64,000 nucleotides of DNA from Streptomyces sp. SCL15-4 (GCF_033366695.1 NZ_JAOBTQ010000001.1:6386001-6450000); one strand, 5' to 3'; counted from the stretch's first letter, positions 46,962-56,161 are shown. The notes: a model not told the origin generated them from the sequence alone. Program-made: numbers and translations.

Positions 46962-47246
46962 ATGGGCTGGTTGTGGGCGATCATCGTGGGATTGGTGCTG
47001 GGCGTCATCGCCAAGGCGATCATCCCGGGCAAGCAGCACAGCCCGCTCTGGCTCACCACCATCTGCGGCATCCTGGGTGCCGTCGTGGGCAACGCGATCG
47101 CCCGCGCGGTCGGCGTGTCGGAGACCCGGGGCATCGACTGGAGCCGGCACATCTTCCAGCTGGTCGCGGCGATCGTCATCGTCGCGGCCGTCGACGCCCT
47201 CTACCTGGCGACGCTCGGCAAGAGGAAGCACCGGGCCCGGGTGTAA
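46962..47246 (+). CDS. GlsB/YeaQ/YmgE-family membrane protein
   Basis: 94 residues behind GAGGAGG. Three membrane segments carry the family pattern: MGWLWAIIVGLVLGVIAKAIIPGK with the G(LI)xxGxIAxxI(M/I)PG core, TTICGILGAVVGNAIA and IFQLVAAIVIVAAVDALYLA. Members are called transglycosylase-associated or stress-response proteins; biochemistry is unknown. Convergent with tyrS. Confidence 0.85.
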   Translation: MGWLWAIIVGLVLGVIAKAIIPGKQHSPLWLTTICGILGAVVGNAIARAVGVSETRGIDWSRHIFQLVAAIVIVAAVDALYLATLGKRKHRARV

Positions 47247-47314
47247 GGAGCGCGGGCAAGCCCGTCACGGTTCGCCCCGTCACGGCCTCCCGCGCCCCCC
47301 ACGGCGCTACGGCG

Positions 47315-48583
47315 TCAGCCGGCGACGATCTCCACCGCGGCCAGGTTCTTCTTCCCGCGCCGCAGCACCAGCCACCGCCCGTGCAGCAGGTCCCCGGAGT
47401 CCGGGACGAAGTCCTCCGCGGTGACCTTCACGTTGTTGACGTAGGCCCCGCCCTCCTTCACCGTCCGCCGGGCCGCGGACTTGCTGGGGACCAGGCCGAC
47501 CTCGGCGAGCAGATCGACCACCGGGGCCGGCGCGGAGACCCGCGCGTGCGGCACCTCCGACAGCGCCGCGGCCAGCGTCCGCTCGTCCAGCTCCGCCAGC
47601 TCGCCCTGGCCGAACAGCGCCTTGGACGCGGCGATCACCGCGGCCGTCTGGCCGGCGCCGTGCACCAGCGTGGTCAGCTCCTCGGCGAGCGCCCGCTGCG
47701 CCGCCCGGGCCTGCGGACGCTCCTCGGTCTGCCGCTCCAGCTCCTGGAGTTCCTCGCGGGACTTGAAGGACAGGATGCGCAGGTAGCGGGAGATGTCCCG
47801 GTCGTCCACGTTCAGCCAGAACTGGTAGAACGCGTACGGCGTCGTCATCTCCGGGTCGAGCCAGACGGCGCCGCCCTCGGTCTTGCCGAACTTGGTGCCG
47901 TCCGCCTTGGTCATCAGCGGGGTGGCCAGGGCGTGCACCGAGGCGTCCGGCTCCAGCCGGTGGATCAGGTCCAGACCGGCCGTGAGGTTGCCCCACTGGT
48001 CGCTGCCGCCCTGCTGGAGCGTGCAGCCGTAGCGCCGGTACAGCTCGAGGAAGTCCATGCCCTGGAGGAGCTGGTAGCTGAACTCGGTGTAGCTGATGCC
48101 CTGGTCGGACTCCAGGCGGCGGGCCACGGAGTCCTTCGTCAGCATCTTGTTGACGCGGAAGTGCTTGCCGATGTCCCGCAGGAACTCGATCGCGGAGAGG
48201 CCGGCGGTCCAGTCCAGGTTGTTGACCATGACCGCCGCGTTCTCGCCCTCGAAGGACAGGAACGGTTCGATCTGGCCGCGCAGCCGGTCCACCCAGCCGG
48301 CCACCGTCTCCGGGTCGTTCAGCGTGCGCTCGGCCGTCGGGCGCGGATCGCCGATCAGGCCCGTGGCGCCGCCGACCAGCGCCAGCGGCCGGTGCCCGGC
48401 CTGCTGGAGCCGGCGCACGGTGAGCACCTGCACCAGATGCCCCACGTGCAGCGACGGCGCCGTCGGGTCGAAACCGCAATAGAACGTGACGGGACCGTCC
48501 GCGAGCGCCTTGCGCAATGCGTCCTCGTCGGTGGACAGGGCGAACAGCCCGCGCCACTTCAGCTCGTCGACGATGTCCGTCAC
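47315..48583 (-). CDS. tyrS: Tyrosyl-tRNA synthetase
   Basis: 422 residues. The class I signatures are the HIGH variant HVGH ([11 protein letters not shown]) and the KMSKS variant KFGKT ([12 protein letters not shown]). [18 protein letters not shown] is the tyrosine/adenylate site. An S4 RNA-binding domain closes the protein ([29 protein letters not shown]). It charges tRNA-Tyr with tyrosine in the cytoplasm. No T-box leader was recognised. Confidence 0.96.
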   Translation of the reverse strand: MTDIVDELKWRGLFALSTDEDALRKALADGPVTFYCGFDPTAPSLHVGHLVQVLTVRRLQQAGHRPLALVGGATGLIGDPRPTAERTLNDPETVAGWVDRLRGQIEPFLSFEGENAAVMVNNLDWTAGLSAIEFLRDIGKHFRVNKMLTKDSVARRLESDQGISYTEFSYQLLQGMDFLELYRRYGCTLQQGGSDQWGNLTAGLDLIHRLEPDASVHALATPLMTKADGTKFGKTEGGAVWLDPEMTTPYAFYQFWLNVDDRDISRYLRILSFKSREELQELERQTEERPQARAAQRALAEELTTLVHGAGQTAAVIAASKALFGQGELAELDERTLAAALSEVPHARVSAPAPVVDLLAEVGLVPSKSAARRTVKEGGAYVNNVKVTAEDFVPDSGDLLHGRWLVLRRGKKNLAAVEIVAG

Positions 48584-48649
48584 GGTTCTCGTGTCTCCTC
48601 GATGATCTTCCGGCAGCCGGGTGACACCCGACCACGAACGCCTACGAGG

Positions 48650-50044
48650 TTATACGCCCTGGCTGACAGAGCTCATGTTGAAATCCGGGACCCGCAGCGC
48701 GGGCATCGCGGCCCGGGTGAACCAGTCGCTCCACTCGCGCGGCAGCGTCTTCTGCGTCCGCCCGGCCTCGGTGGCCCGGCCCAGCAGGTCCACCGGCGAC
48801 TCGTTGAACCGGAAGTTGTTCACCTGCCCGGTCACCTCGCCGTTCTCCACCAGGTAGACACCGTCCCGGGTCAGGCCGGTCAGCAGCAGGGTCGCCGGAT
48901 CGACCTCGCGGATGTACCACAGGCAGGTCAGCAGCAGCCCGCGCTCGGTGTCCGCGACCATCTGCTCCAGCGAGCGGTCGCCGCCGCCGTCCAGGATCAG
49001 GTTGCCGAGCGCGGGAGCGACCGGGAGTCCGGTCAGGTCCGCGCTGTGCCGGGTCGTCGTCAGGTGCTTCAGCACGCCCTGGCCGACCCATTCGGTGGGG
49101 TGCGTGGGCAGCCCGTTGTCGAACACGGACAGATCGCCGCCGGAGGAGTGGGCGATCACGAAGGGCGGGCACTCCAGCCCCGGCTCGTCCGGGTCGCTGC
49201 GCAGGGTCAGCGGCAGCTCCGTAAGCCGCTCGCCGATCCGGGTGCCGCCGCCCGGCTTGGAGAACACCGTCCGCCCCTCGGCCGCGTCCCGGCCGGAGGC
49301 GGACCACAGCTGGTAGATCAGCAGGTCCGCGACCGCGGTCGGCGGCAGCAGGGTCTCGTACCGGCCCGCGGGCAGCTCCACGCGCCGCTCGGCCCAGCCG
49401 AGCCGTACGGCCAGCTCGGCGTCGAGGGCGCCGGGGTCGACGTCCTTGAAGTCCCGGGTGGACCGGCCGGCCCAGGCCGAGCGGGTGCGGTCGGGGGACT
49501 TGGCGTTCAGCTCCAGCGTGCCGGTGGGCTGGTCGTGCCGCAGGCGCAGCCCGGTGGAGGTGCCCATGTACGTCGACACCAGCTCGTGGTTGGCGAAACC
49601 GTACAGCTCCCGGCCGCCCGCACGCGCGCGTGCGAAGGCCTCGCCGAGCGCCGGCGCGAAGTCGGCGAACACCGCGGAGGAGGTCTCGGCGGGCGCGTCC
49701 GTGAAGTCGGGGGACTGCGGCACACCGCCGACCAGCGGCCGCGCGTCCTCGGCGGGACCGGCGCCGCGCGCGGCGGCCTCGGCGGACCGCACCAGCGGCT
49801 CCAGTTCCTCCGCGGTGACCGCCGACCGGGACACCACCCCCGAGGCGGTGCCCTCCTTGCCGTCCACGGTCGCGATCACGGTGAGCGTACGGCCGCGGGT
49901 CACCCCGTTGGTGGTGAGCGCGTTGCCCGCCCAGCGCAGGTTGGCGGTGGAGTGCTCGTCGGCGATGACGACACAGCCGTCGGCGCGGGAGAGGGCCAGC
50001 GCCTGCTCGACGATCTCGTGCGGCTTGCGGGTACGGGCGCTCAT
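48650..50044 (-). CDS. TldE/PmbA-type metalloprotease-like protein
   Basis: 464 residues; its ATG overlaps the TldD stop (ATGA). The sequence (SARTRKPHEIVEQALALSRADG, HSTANLRWAGNALTTNGVTRGRTLTV, TSTGLRLRHDQPTGTLELNAKS, YIREVDPATLLLTGLTRDGVYLVENGEVTGQVNNFRFNES) follows the TldD/PmbA fold. It lacks the HExxxH zinc motif, as TldE/PmbA does, so it is the non-catalytic partner of the adjacent TldD. The TldD-TldE pair degrades unfolded peptides and matures some peptide natural products. Confidence 0.9.
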   Translation of the reverse strand: MSARTRKPHEIVEQALALSRADGCVVIADEHSTANLRWAGNALTTNGVTRGRTLTVIATVDGKEGTASGVVSRSAVTAEELEPLVRSAEAAARGAGPAEDARPLVGGVPQSPDFTDAPAETSSAVFADFAPALGEAFARARAGGRELYGFANHELVSTYMGTSTGLRLRHDQPTGTLELNAKSPDRTRSAWAGRSTRDFKDVDPGALDAELAVRLGWAERRVELPAGRYETLLPPTAVADLLIYQLWSASGRDAAEGRTVFSKPGGGTRIGERLTELPLTLRSDPDEPGLECPPFVIAHSSGGDLSVFDNGLPTHPTEWVGQGVLKHLTTTRHSADLTGLPVAPALGNLILDGGGDRSLEQMVADTERGLLLTCLWYIREVDPATLLLTGLTRDGVYLVENGEVTGQVNNFRFNESPVDLLGRATEAGRTQKTLPREWSDWFTRAAMPALRVPDFNMSSVSQGV

Positions 50045-51564
50045 CGGCCGGCCTCCTGCGTGGTGTTGAGGATGTTGACGCCCTTGAACAGGGCCGACGG
50101 GCAGCCGTGGGACACGGCGGCGACCTGGCCCGGCTGGGCCTTGCCGCAGTTGAAGGCGCCGCCGAGGACATAGGTCCCCGGTCCGCCGACCGCGGCCATC
50201 GAGCCCCAGAAGTCGGTCGTCGTGGCCTGGTAGGCGACGTCCTTCAGCTGACCGGTGATCCGCCCGTTCTCGATCCTGAAGAAGCGCTGGCCGGTGAACT
50301 GGAAGTTGTACCGCTGCATGTCGATCGACCAGGACCGGTCGCCGACGACGTAGATGCCCCGGTCCACGCCTCCGATCAGGTCCTCCGTGGACAGCCCGGC
50401 GGGGTCCGGCCGCAGCGAGACGTTGGCCATGCGCTGCACCGGCACATGGGCGGGCGAGTCGGCGTACGCGCACCCGTTGGACCGCTCGAACCCGGTCAGC
50501 CGCGCGATCCGCCGGTCCAGCTGGTAGCCGACCAGCGTGCCGTCCTTCACCAGGTCCCAGGACTGCGCCTGGACGCCCTCGTCGTCGTAGCCGATGGTCG
50601 CCAGGCCGTGCTCGGCGGTGCGGTCGCCGGTGACGTTCATCAGCTCGGAGCCGTACCGCAGCCTGCCGAGCTGGTCGAAGGTGGCGAAGGAGGTGCCGGC
50701 GTAGGCGGCCTCGTAGCCGAGGGCACGGTCCAGCTCGGTGGCGTGGCCGATGGACTCGTGGATGGTCAGCCACAGGTTGGACGGGTCGACCACCAGGTCG
50801 TACAGCCCCGGTTCCACGCTGGGCGCCCGCATCTTCTCGGCGAGCAGCTCCGGGATCCGCGCCAGCTCGTCGTCCCAGTCCCAGCCGGTCCCGGTCAGGT
50901 ACTCCCAGCCGCGCCCCACCGGCGGTGCCAGGGTGCGCATGGAGTCGAACTCGCCGCTCGCCTCGTCGACCGAGACGGCGGTCAGCTGCGGGTGCAGCCG
51001 TACCCGCTGCTGGGTGGTCACCGTCCCGGCCGTGTCCGCGTAGAACTTGTTCTCGTGCACGGTGAGCAGCGAGGCGTCGACGTGGTCGACGCCGGGCGCG
51101 GCCAGCAGCCGGGCGCTCCACTGCGCGAGCAGCGCGGACTTCTCCTCGTCGGGCACCGCGAACGGGTCGATCTCGTACGAGGAGATCCACGTCTTGTCGG
51201 AGTGCACCGGCTCGTCGGCCAGCTCCACGCGTTCGTCGGAGCCGGCGGCCTTGATCACCTGTGCGGACAGCTTGGCCATGGCCACCGCCTGCGAGGCGAC
51301 CCGGGCGGCGGCGTCCATGGTCAGGTCCACCCCGGACGCGAAGCCCCACGTGCCGCCGTGCACCACCCGGACCGCGTACCCGAGGTCGGTGATGTCCGAC
51401 GATCCGGCGAGCCGCGCGTCCCGCAGCCGCCAGGAGGCGCTGCGCACCCGCTCGAACCGGAAGTCCGCGTGCTCGGCCCCCAGCGCACGCGCGCGCGCCA
51501 GCGCGGCGTCGGCGAGGGCCCGTAGGGGAAGCGCCGTGAAGGCTTCGTCGATGGAATGAGGCAC
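50041..51564 (-). CDS. TldD-type zinc metalloprotease
   Basis: 507 residues. The zinc motif is HESIGH (LWLTIHESIGHATELDRALG), the HExxxH of TldD, with a later cysteine-containing segment GGAFNCGKAQPGQVAAVSHGCP near the end. The N-terminus (HADFRFERVRSASWRLRDARL) and DVAYQATTTDFWGSM also fit. With the overlapping TldE gene it should form a heterodimeric protease with the active site enclosed. No natural-product precursor gene is adjacent. Confidence 0.92.
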   Translation of the reverse strand: MPHSIDEAFTALPLRALADAALARARALGAEHADFRFERVRSASWRLRDARLAGSSDITDLGYAVRVVHGGTWGFASGVDLTMDAAARVASQAVAMAKLSAQVIKAAGSDERVELADEPVHSDKTWISSYEIDPFAVPDEEKSALLAQWSARLLAAPGVDHVDASLLTVHENKFYADTAGTVTTQQRVRLHPQLTAVSVDEASGEFDSMRTLAPPVGRGWEYLTGTGWDWDDELARIPELLAEKMRAPSVEPGLYDLVVDPSNLWLTIHESIGHATELDRALGYEAAYAGTSFATFDQLGRLRYGSELMNVTGDRTAEHGLATIGYDDEGVQAQSWDLVKDGTLVGYQLDRRIARLTGFERSNGCAYADSPAHVPVQRMANVSLRPDPAGLSTEDLIGGVDRGIYVVGDRSWSIDMQRYNFQFTGQRFFRIENGRITGQLKDVAYQATTTDFWGSMAAVGGPGTYVLGGAFNCGKAQPGQVAAVSHGCPSALFKGVNILNTTQEAGR

Positions 51565-51803
51565 GGAGGTCTCCCTGCTGTCGTGGCCTGTCGCGTCCGA
51601 TCATGTCCCGGGACCGGCCCGGCGGACCACAGGTTTGGGGCCCCGGCGACCGCATTCTGTAGGGACCCGACAGCGACACCCGCGCGCCACTGTCGGTGCC
51701 CGCTTGTCCTGGGACGCGACGGTACCGATAGGTTTCCGATGAAGCCGCCTGTCGCCCAGGAGTCCGGGCGGATGTGTAAGACCGCTATCGAAAGGGTGAT
51801 CCG

Positions 51804-52508
51804 TTGAGCCGCTCGGTTCTCGTCACCGGAGGCAACCGGGGCATCGGCCTCGCCATCGCCCGCGCTTTCGCCGACGCCGGCGACAAGGTCGCGATCACGT
51901 ACCGCTCGGGTGAGCCGCCGGCCGGCTTCCTGGCCGTCAAGTGCGACATCACCGACCCGGAGCAGGTGGAGCAGGCCTACAAGGAGATCGAGGACCGGCA
52001 CGGTCCGGTCGAGGTCCTGGTCGCCAACGCCGGCGTCACCAAGGACCAGCTCCTGATGCGCATGTCCGAGGAGGACTTCACCTCGGTCATCGACACCAAC
52101 CTCACCGGCACCTTCCGGGTCGTCAAGCGCGCCAACCGCGGCATGCTGCGGGCCAAGAAGGGCCGCGTCGTCCTGATCTCGTCCGTGGTCGGCCTGCTCG
52201 GCTCGGCGGGACAGGCGAACTACGCCGCCTCCAAGGCCGCGCTGGTCGGCTTCGCGCGTTCCCTCGCCCGGGAGCTGGGCTCGCGCAACATCACCTTCAA
52301 CGTCGTCGCGCCCGGTTTCGTCGACACCGACATGACCAAGGTGCTCAGCGACGAACAGCGCCAGGGCATCGTCGCGCAGGTACCGCTCGGCCGGTACGCG
52401 CAGCCGGAGGAGATCGCCGCGGCGGTGCGCTTCCTCGCGTCCGACGACGCCTCGTACATCACTGGAGCCGTCATCCCGGTTGACGGCGGACTGGGAATGG
52501 GTCACTGA
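51804..52508 (+). CDS. fabG: 3-oxoacyl-ACP reductase
   Basis: 234 residues from a TTG, supported by AAAGGG at the right distance and by homologues that start with SRSVLVTGG. The NADP loop is TGGNRGIGLAIA, and the catalytic serine, tyrosine and lysine are in ISSVVGLLGSAGQANYAASK. FabG reduces the beta-keto group during fatty acid elongation. fabI starts five bases after the stop, so the two form an operon. This fabG-fabI pair is the actinobacterial equivalent of the mabA-inhA operon. Confidence 0.94.
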   Translation: MSRSVLVTGGNRGIGLAIARAFADAGDKVAITYRSGEPPAGFLAVKCDITDPEQVEQAYKEIEDRHGPVEVLVANAGVTKDQLLMRMSEEDFTSVIDTNLTGTFRVVKRANRGMLRAKKGRVVLISSVVGLLGSAGQANYAASKAALVGFARSLARELGSRNITFNVVAPGFVDTDMTKVLSDEQRQGIVAQVPLGRYAQPEEIAAAVRFLASDDASYITGAVIPVDGGLGMGH

Positions 52509-52513
52509 TCACC

Positions 52514-53281
52514 ATGAGCGGAATCCTCGAGGGCAAGCGCGTCCTGATCACCGGTGTGCTGATGGAGTCCTCCATCGCCTTCCACGCCGCCAAGCTGGCC
52601 CAGGAGCAGGGCGCCGAGATCATCCTGACCGCGTTCCCGCGGCCCACGCTGACCGAGCGCATCGCCAAGAAGCTGCCGAAGCCGACCAAGGTCATCGAGC
52701 TGGACGTCACCAACGAGGAGCACCTCGGGCGCCTCGCGGACGTCGTCGGCGAGGAGCTGGGCGGCCTGGACGGCGTCGTGCACTCCATCGGCTTCGCGCC
52801 GCAGGACGCGCTCGGCGGCAACTTCCTCAACACGCCGTTCGAGTCGGTCGCCACCGCCATGCACGTCTCGGCGTTCTCCCTGAAGTCGCTGACCATGGCC
52901 TGCCTGCCGCTGATGCAGAACGGCGGCTCGGTCGTCGGCCTCACCTTCGACGCGCAGTACGCCTGGCCGCAGTACGACTGGATGGGCCCGGCCAAGGCCG
53001 CCCTGGAGGCCGTCAACCGCTACATGGCGCGCGACCTGGGCAAGCAGAACATCCGCTGCAACCTGATCTCGGCGGGCCCGATCGGCTCCATGGCCGCCAA
53101 GTCCATCCCGGGCTTCAGCGACCTGGCCTCCGTGTGGGACACGCGTTCGCCGCTGGAGTGGGACCTGAAGGACCCCGAGCCGGCCGGCCGCGGCATCGTC
53201 GCGCTGCTGAGCGACTGGTTCCCGAAGACCACGGGCGAGATCATCCACGTCGACGGCGGTCTGCACGCCATCGGCGCCTGA
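52514..53281 (+). CDS. fabI: NADH-dependent enoyl-ACP reductase
   Basis: 255 residues. The InhA/FabI-type loop is ITGVLMESSIAFHAAKLA, and the active tyrosine and lysine are spaced as in the family (QYDWMGPAKAALEAVNRYMARDLG). IRCNLISAGPIGSMAAKSI matches the substrate-binding loop. It reduces the trans-2 double bond, the last step of each elongation round; InhA homologues are the target of isoniazid and triclosan. It is the second gene after fabG. Confidence 0.94.
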   Translation: MSGILEGKRVLITGVLMESSIAFHAAKLAQEQGAEIILTAFPRPTLTERIAKKLPKPTKVIELDVTNEEHLGRLADVVGEELGGLDGVVHSIGFAPQDALGGNFLNTPFESVATAMHVSAFSLKSLTMACLPLMQNGGSVVGLTFDAQYAWPQYDWMGPAKAALEAVNRYMARDLGKQNIRCNLISAGPIGSMAAKSIPGFSDLASVWDTRSPLEWDLKDPEPAGRGIVALLSDWFPKTTGEIIHVDGGLHAIGA

Positions 53282-53297
53282 GCTTCCCCGGTCCGCA

Positions 53298-53340
53298 CCG
53301 ACGCCCCGTTTCCCGCCGCGCGCGGGGAGTGGGGCGTCGG
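53298..53340 (+). terminator. Hairpin after fabI
   Basis: CCGACGCCCC (53298-53307) pairs with GGGGCGTCGG (53331-53340) with further pairing of CCCGCC/GCGGGG inside. It begins 17 bases after the fabI stop. Confidence 0.72.
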
Positions 53341-53350
53341 CCGTTGGCCG

Positions 53351-53396
53351 CCGGGTGCCGGGTGCCGGGTGCCGGGTGCGGGGTGCGGGGTGCCGG
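53351..53396. repeat. GC-rich heptanucleotide repeat (GGGTGCC-like)
   Basis: About six near-perfect copies of GGGTGCC/GGGTGCG lie between the fabI terminator and the next gene, followed by more G runs to about 53440. The G runs could form a quadruplex. No gene is supported here. Confidence 0.8.
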
Positions 53397-53556
53397 TGTG
53401 TGGGGGTGTGGCGGTGTGCGGGTGGGGCGGGGGGCGTTCACCTGTTCGGCTCACCGGCCGGGCCGCCGCCGCGCCGGCGGCGCACCCTGTGATTACGCCC
53501 TTGGACGACGCGTTCGCTCGCACGACCCTCCGCAGCCCGGCCGAGGAGGTCCGCTT

Positions 53557-53907
53557 GTGCGCCTGTCCCGCAGCCCGGTCCCGCCGACGGCGGCCCTGGC
53601 CCTCGTACTGTCGCTGCTGTACGGCGCGCCGGCGTACGCGCGCGAGCGGGACGGCGAGTCGCCCTCGCCGGTCCGGTTCGGCGCCTCCTGCCGTACGGCC
53701 GTGCGCGGCTCCCAGGTGGTGGCCTACTGCCACAACCCCTATGCCGACATCGACCGCGTGCGGCTGCACATCGAGTGCGCCCGCTGGTGGGACGTCGACA
53801 CCGACAGCGCCCCGGCGGACGCCTGGCCCGCCCTGACCGTACGGCTCACCGGCCGGTGCTGGAAAGAGGTCCGCTCGGTGTGGATCAGCCACCAGAAGGC
53901 GCGCTGA
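53557..53907 (+). CDS. Small secreted protein, unknown function
   Basis: 116 residues from a GTG behind GAGGAGG. RLSRSPVPPTAALALVLSLL with YGAPAYAR is a signal peptide cut near residue 27. The mature part has four cysteines (SCRTAV, YCHNP, IECARW, RCWKEV), probably forming two disulphide bonds, and no recognised domain. Its 3' end overlaps the convergent GntR gene by 23 bases. Confidence 0.72.
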   Translation: MRLSRSPVPPTAALALVLSLLYGAPAYARERDGESPSPVRFGASCRTAVRGSQVVAYCHNPYADIDRVRLHIECARWWDVDTDSAPADAWPALTVRLTGRCWKEVRSVWISHQKAR

Positions 53908-54577
53908 ACCGGCCCGGATCGCACAGGAACGGATAGCTCGCCGCCTCCTCGGCCGCCGCCTCGGCGTCCCCCGCGCGGATCGCGTCCACCAGGCGCGCGT
54001 GGTCCATGTGGGTCTCCGGGGTCAGCTCCGCGCCGACGTCCGCGCGCAGCCAGTCGCGCAGCACCTCGCCCAGATCGGCGTACATCGCCACCATCACGTC
54101 GTTGTGGGACGCGGCCACCACCGCCAGGTGGAAGGTGGCGTCGGCCGCCACGAACGCCTCCGTGTCGCCCGTCTCCCACACCTGCTCGCGCCGGACCAGC
54201 AGCGCGTCCAGCTGCTTGAGGTCCTTCTCGGTGCGCCGCTCGGCGGCGAGCTTCGCCGCGGCCGACTCCAGCGTGGAGCGCAGCTCGGCGATGTGCCGCG
54301 GGTCGGCGCCGGCGAAGCGGCGGTGCATCACGCCGGCCAGCTCGCTCGTGGCCACGACGTACGTGCCCGAGCCCTGGCGGATGTCCAGCAGCCCGTTGTG
54401 CGCGAGCGCGCGGACGGCCTCGCGGACGGTGTTGCGGGCGACACCGAGCTGCTCGACCAGTTCCGGTTCGGTCGGGATGCGCGAGCCCACCGGCCACTCG
54501 CCGGAGGTGATCTGGTTGCGCAGTTCGGCGATGACCTGCTCGGACAGCACCGAACGTCGTGGGTGGCTCAAGGGCAT
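53885..54577 (-). CDS. GntR/FadR-family transcriptional regulator
   Basis: 230 residues. The winged helix-turn-helix at the N-terminus is SEQVIAELRNQITSGEWPVGSRI and EQLGVARNTVREAVRALAHNGLLDIRQGSGTYV. The C-terminal FCD effector domain (about 85-220) has the acidic/histidine pattern ADATFHLAVVAASHND and HARLVDAIRAGD that binds a metal ion and small ligand. The regulator is divergent from the MFS transporter gene, 82 bases away, so it probably represses that gene and itself. Confidence 0.9.
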   Translation of the reverse strand: MPLSHPRRSVLSEQVIAELRNQITSGEWPVGSRIPTEPELVEQLGVARNTVREAVRALAHNGLLDIRQGSGTYVVATSELAGVMHRRFAGADPRHIAELRSTLESAAAKLAAERRTEKDLKQLDALLVRREQVWETGDTEAFVAADATFHLAVVAASHNDVMVAMYADLGEVLRDWLRADVGAELTPETHMDHARLVDAIRAGDAEAAAEEAASYPFLCDPGRFSAPSGG

Positions 54578-54621
54578 GGCACACCTTCGCACGGGAGGAC
54601 CGGGCGCGGACGCTCCGGGGA

Positions 54622-54659
54622 TGGACAGACAATCATCCTATGATTCTATGATGGGCCTC
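54622..54659 (+). promoter_or_regulatory. Promoter/operator between the GntR regulator and MFS genes, possibly leaderless
   Basis: TGGACA (54622-54627) and TATGAT (54647-54652) form a -35/-10 pair with a 19-base spacer. Two tandem CTATGATT/CTATGATG units and ATCAT (54632-54636) overlap it, a likely binding site for the FadR-type protein. The ATG is seven bases after TATGAT and has no ribosome binding site. Confidence 0.55.
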
Positions 54660-55985
54660 ATGGCTAGTGAGGAAACCCGGACAGTGGAGACCCGTACGGC
54701 GATGTCAGCGACCGAACGCGGTACGGCCGCCGCGACCAACACCCCCGAGACGACCCCCGGCGCGGGCCGCACGCGCGCGTGGGCCACCCGGCTGGTCGTC
54801 GTGGGCATCATGCTGTCCGCGCTGAACCTCCGGCCGGCCATCACCAGCCTCGGCGCGCTCCTCGAAGAGGTCCGCGACGGGCTCGGCATGAGCGGCAGCG
54901 TGGCCGGGCTGCTCACCTCCGTGCCCCCGCTGTGCTTCGCCGTGTTCGGCGTCATGGCACCGCGCCTGGCCCGCCGCTTCGGACCGGCCGCCGTGGTGTG
55001 CGCCGGCATGGCCGCCATCGCCACCGGCCTGGTCATACGGCCGTACGTCGGCAACACGGCCGGATTCCTGGCCGCCAGCGCCCTCGCCCTGATGGGCATC
55101 GCCGTCAGCAACGTCCTGATGCCGGTCATCGTCAAGCGCTGGTTCCCCGACCGGGTCGGCTCCATGACCGGCCTGTACTCGATGGCCCTCGCCGCCGGCA
55201 CCTCCCTCGCCGCCGCCCTGACCGTCCCGCTCACCGACGCCATGGGCGGCGACTGGCAGTCCGGCCTCGTCGTGTGGGCGGCCATCGCCGCCGCCGCCGT
55301 CCTGCCCTGGCTGCCACTGCTCCGCGACCGCGGCACCACCACCATCGCCGCCGCCCGGCCCGGGGAGCCGGCACGGGACGCGGACGAGCCGCAGGCCCCG
55401 CTGCGCATCACCCGCAGCCGCACCGCCTGGTCGCTCGCCGTCTTCTTCGGCCTCCAGGCCACGGCCGCCTACATCACGATGGGCTGGATGCCGCAGATCT
55501 TCCGGGACGCCGGTGTCTCGGCCGGCACCGCCGGTGTGCTGCTCGCCGTCACCATGGTGATGGGCGTGCCGCTGGCCTTCATCATTCCCCGGGTCGCCAC
55601 GCGCCTGCCCCACCAGGGGCCGATCGTCCTGGTGCTGGGCGTCTGCGGGCTCGCCGGATACGCCGGGCTCTACCTCGCGCCGTCCGGCGGTGCCTGGGCC
55701 TGGGCCCTGCTGCTCGGCGTCTCCAACTGCGCCTTCCCGCTCGCCCTGACCATGGTCGGCATGCGTGCCCGCAGCGGTCCGGGCGTGGCCCAGCTGTCCG
55801 CGTTCGCCCAGAGCACCGGCTACCTGATCTCCATCCCCGGCCCGCTGCTGGTCGGCGTGCTCTACCAGCAGAGCGGCGGCTGGGGGCTGCCGATCGCCCT
55901 GATGGCGGCGCTGATGGTGCCACAGATGGCGGTGGGCTTCATGGCCGGCCGCGACCGTACGGTCGAGGACGAGGCGACGCGCTGA
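54660..55985 (+). CDS. MFS transporter, CynX/NimT type
   Basis: 441 residues. A hydrophilic N-terminus (1-40) precedes 12 membrane segments, with the family motifs LNLRPAITSLGALLEEVRDGLGMS, MAPRLARRFGP and FFGLQATAAYITMGWMPQIF. CynX/NimT members take up cyanate, nitroimidazoles or similar small compounds; the substrate here is unknown. It is divergent from its likely GntR regulator and is followed by the 39-residue SGM_5486-type protein. Confidence 0.88.
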   Translation: MASEETRTVETRTAMSATERGTAAATNTPETTPGAGRTRAWATRLVVVGIMLSALNLRPAITSLGALLEEVRDGLGMSGSVAGLLTSVPPLCFAVFGVMAPRLARRFGPAAVVCAGMAAIATGLVIRPYVGNTAGFLAASALALMGIAVSNVLMPVIVKRWFPDRVGSMTGLYSMALAAGTSLAAALTVPLTDAMGGDWQSGLVVWAAIAAAAVLPWLPLLRDRGTTTIAAARPGEPARDADEPQAPLRITRSRTAWSLAVFFGLQATAAYITMGWMPQIFRDAGVSAGTAGVLLAVTMVMGVPLAFIIPRVATRLPHQGPIVLVLGVCGLAGYAGLYLAPSGGAWAWALLLGVSNCAFPLALTMVGMRARSGPGVAQLSAFAQSTGYLISIPGPLLVGVLYQQSGGWGLPIALMAALMVPQMAVGFMAGRDRTVEDEATR

Positions 55986-56041
55986 CCCGGCCGGGGGCCC
56001 CGGGGCCGTCGCGGGGGAGGCGGGGTGCGAGACTGGGACGC

Positions 56042-56161
56042 ATGCAGCCTGTGCTCGACCCGAACCCGCAGAACGGCCAGAAGAAGATGCTGCTCGTCTT
56101 CGGCTCGTTCCTCGCCATCTTCGTGATCATCGCCGTGGTGGCCATCATCGCGTCCCCGTAA
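56042..56161 (+). CDS. SGM_5486-family transporter-associated small protein
   Basis: 39 residues: MQPVLDPNPQNGQKKMLLVF then GSFLAIFVIIAVVAIIASP. It has a short hydrophilic start and one membrane helix. It begins 57 bases after the MFS transporter gene, the place where this small protein is found in Streptomyces as I recall. It probably modulates or stabilises the transporter. The size is below usual gene-finder limits, so it is easily missed. Confidence 0.8.
   Translation: MQPVLDPNPQNGQKKMLLVFGSFLAIFVIIAVVAIIASP

Noticed and set aside
53341..53440. Coding potential across the G-rich repeat
   Set aside because: Frames there are simple-sequence only (GAGCGVRGAG types) and lack a ribosome binding site.
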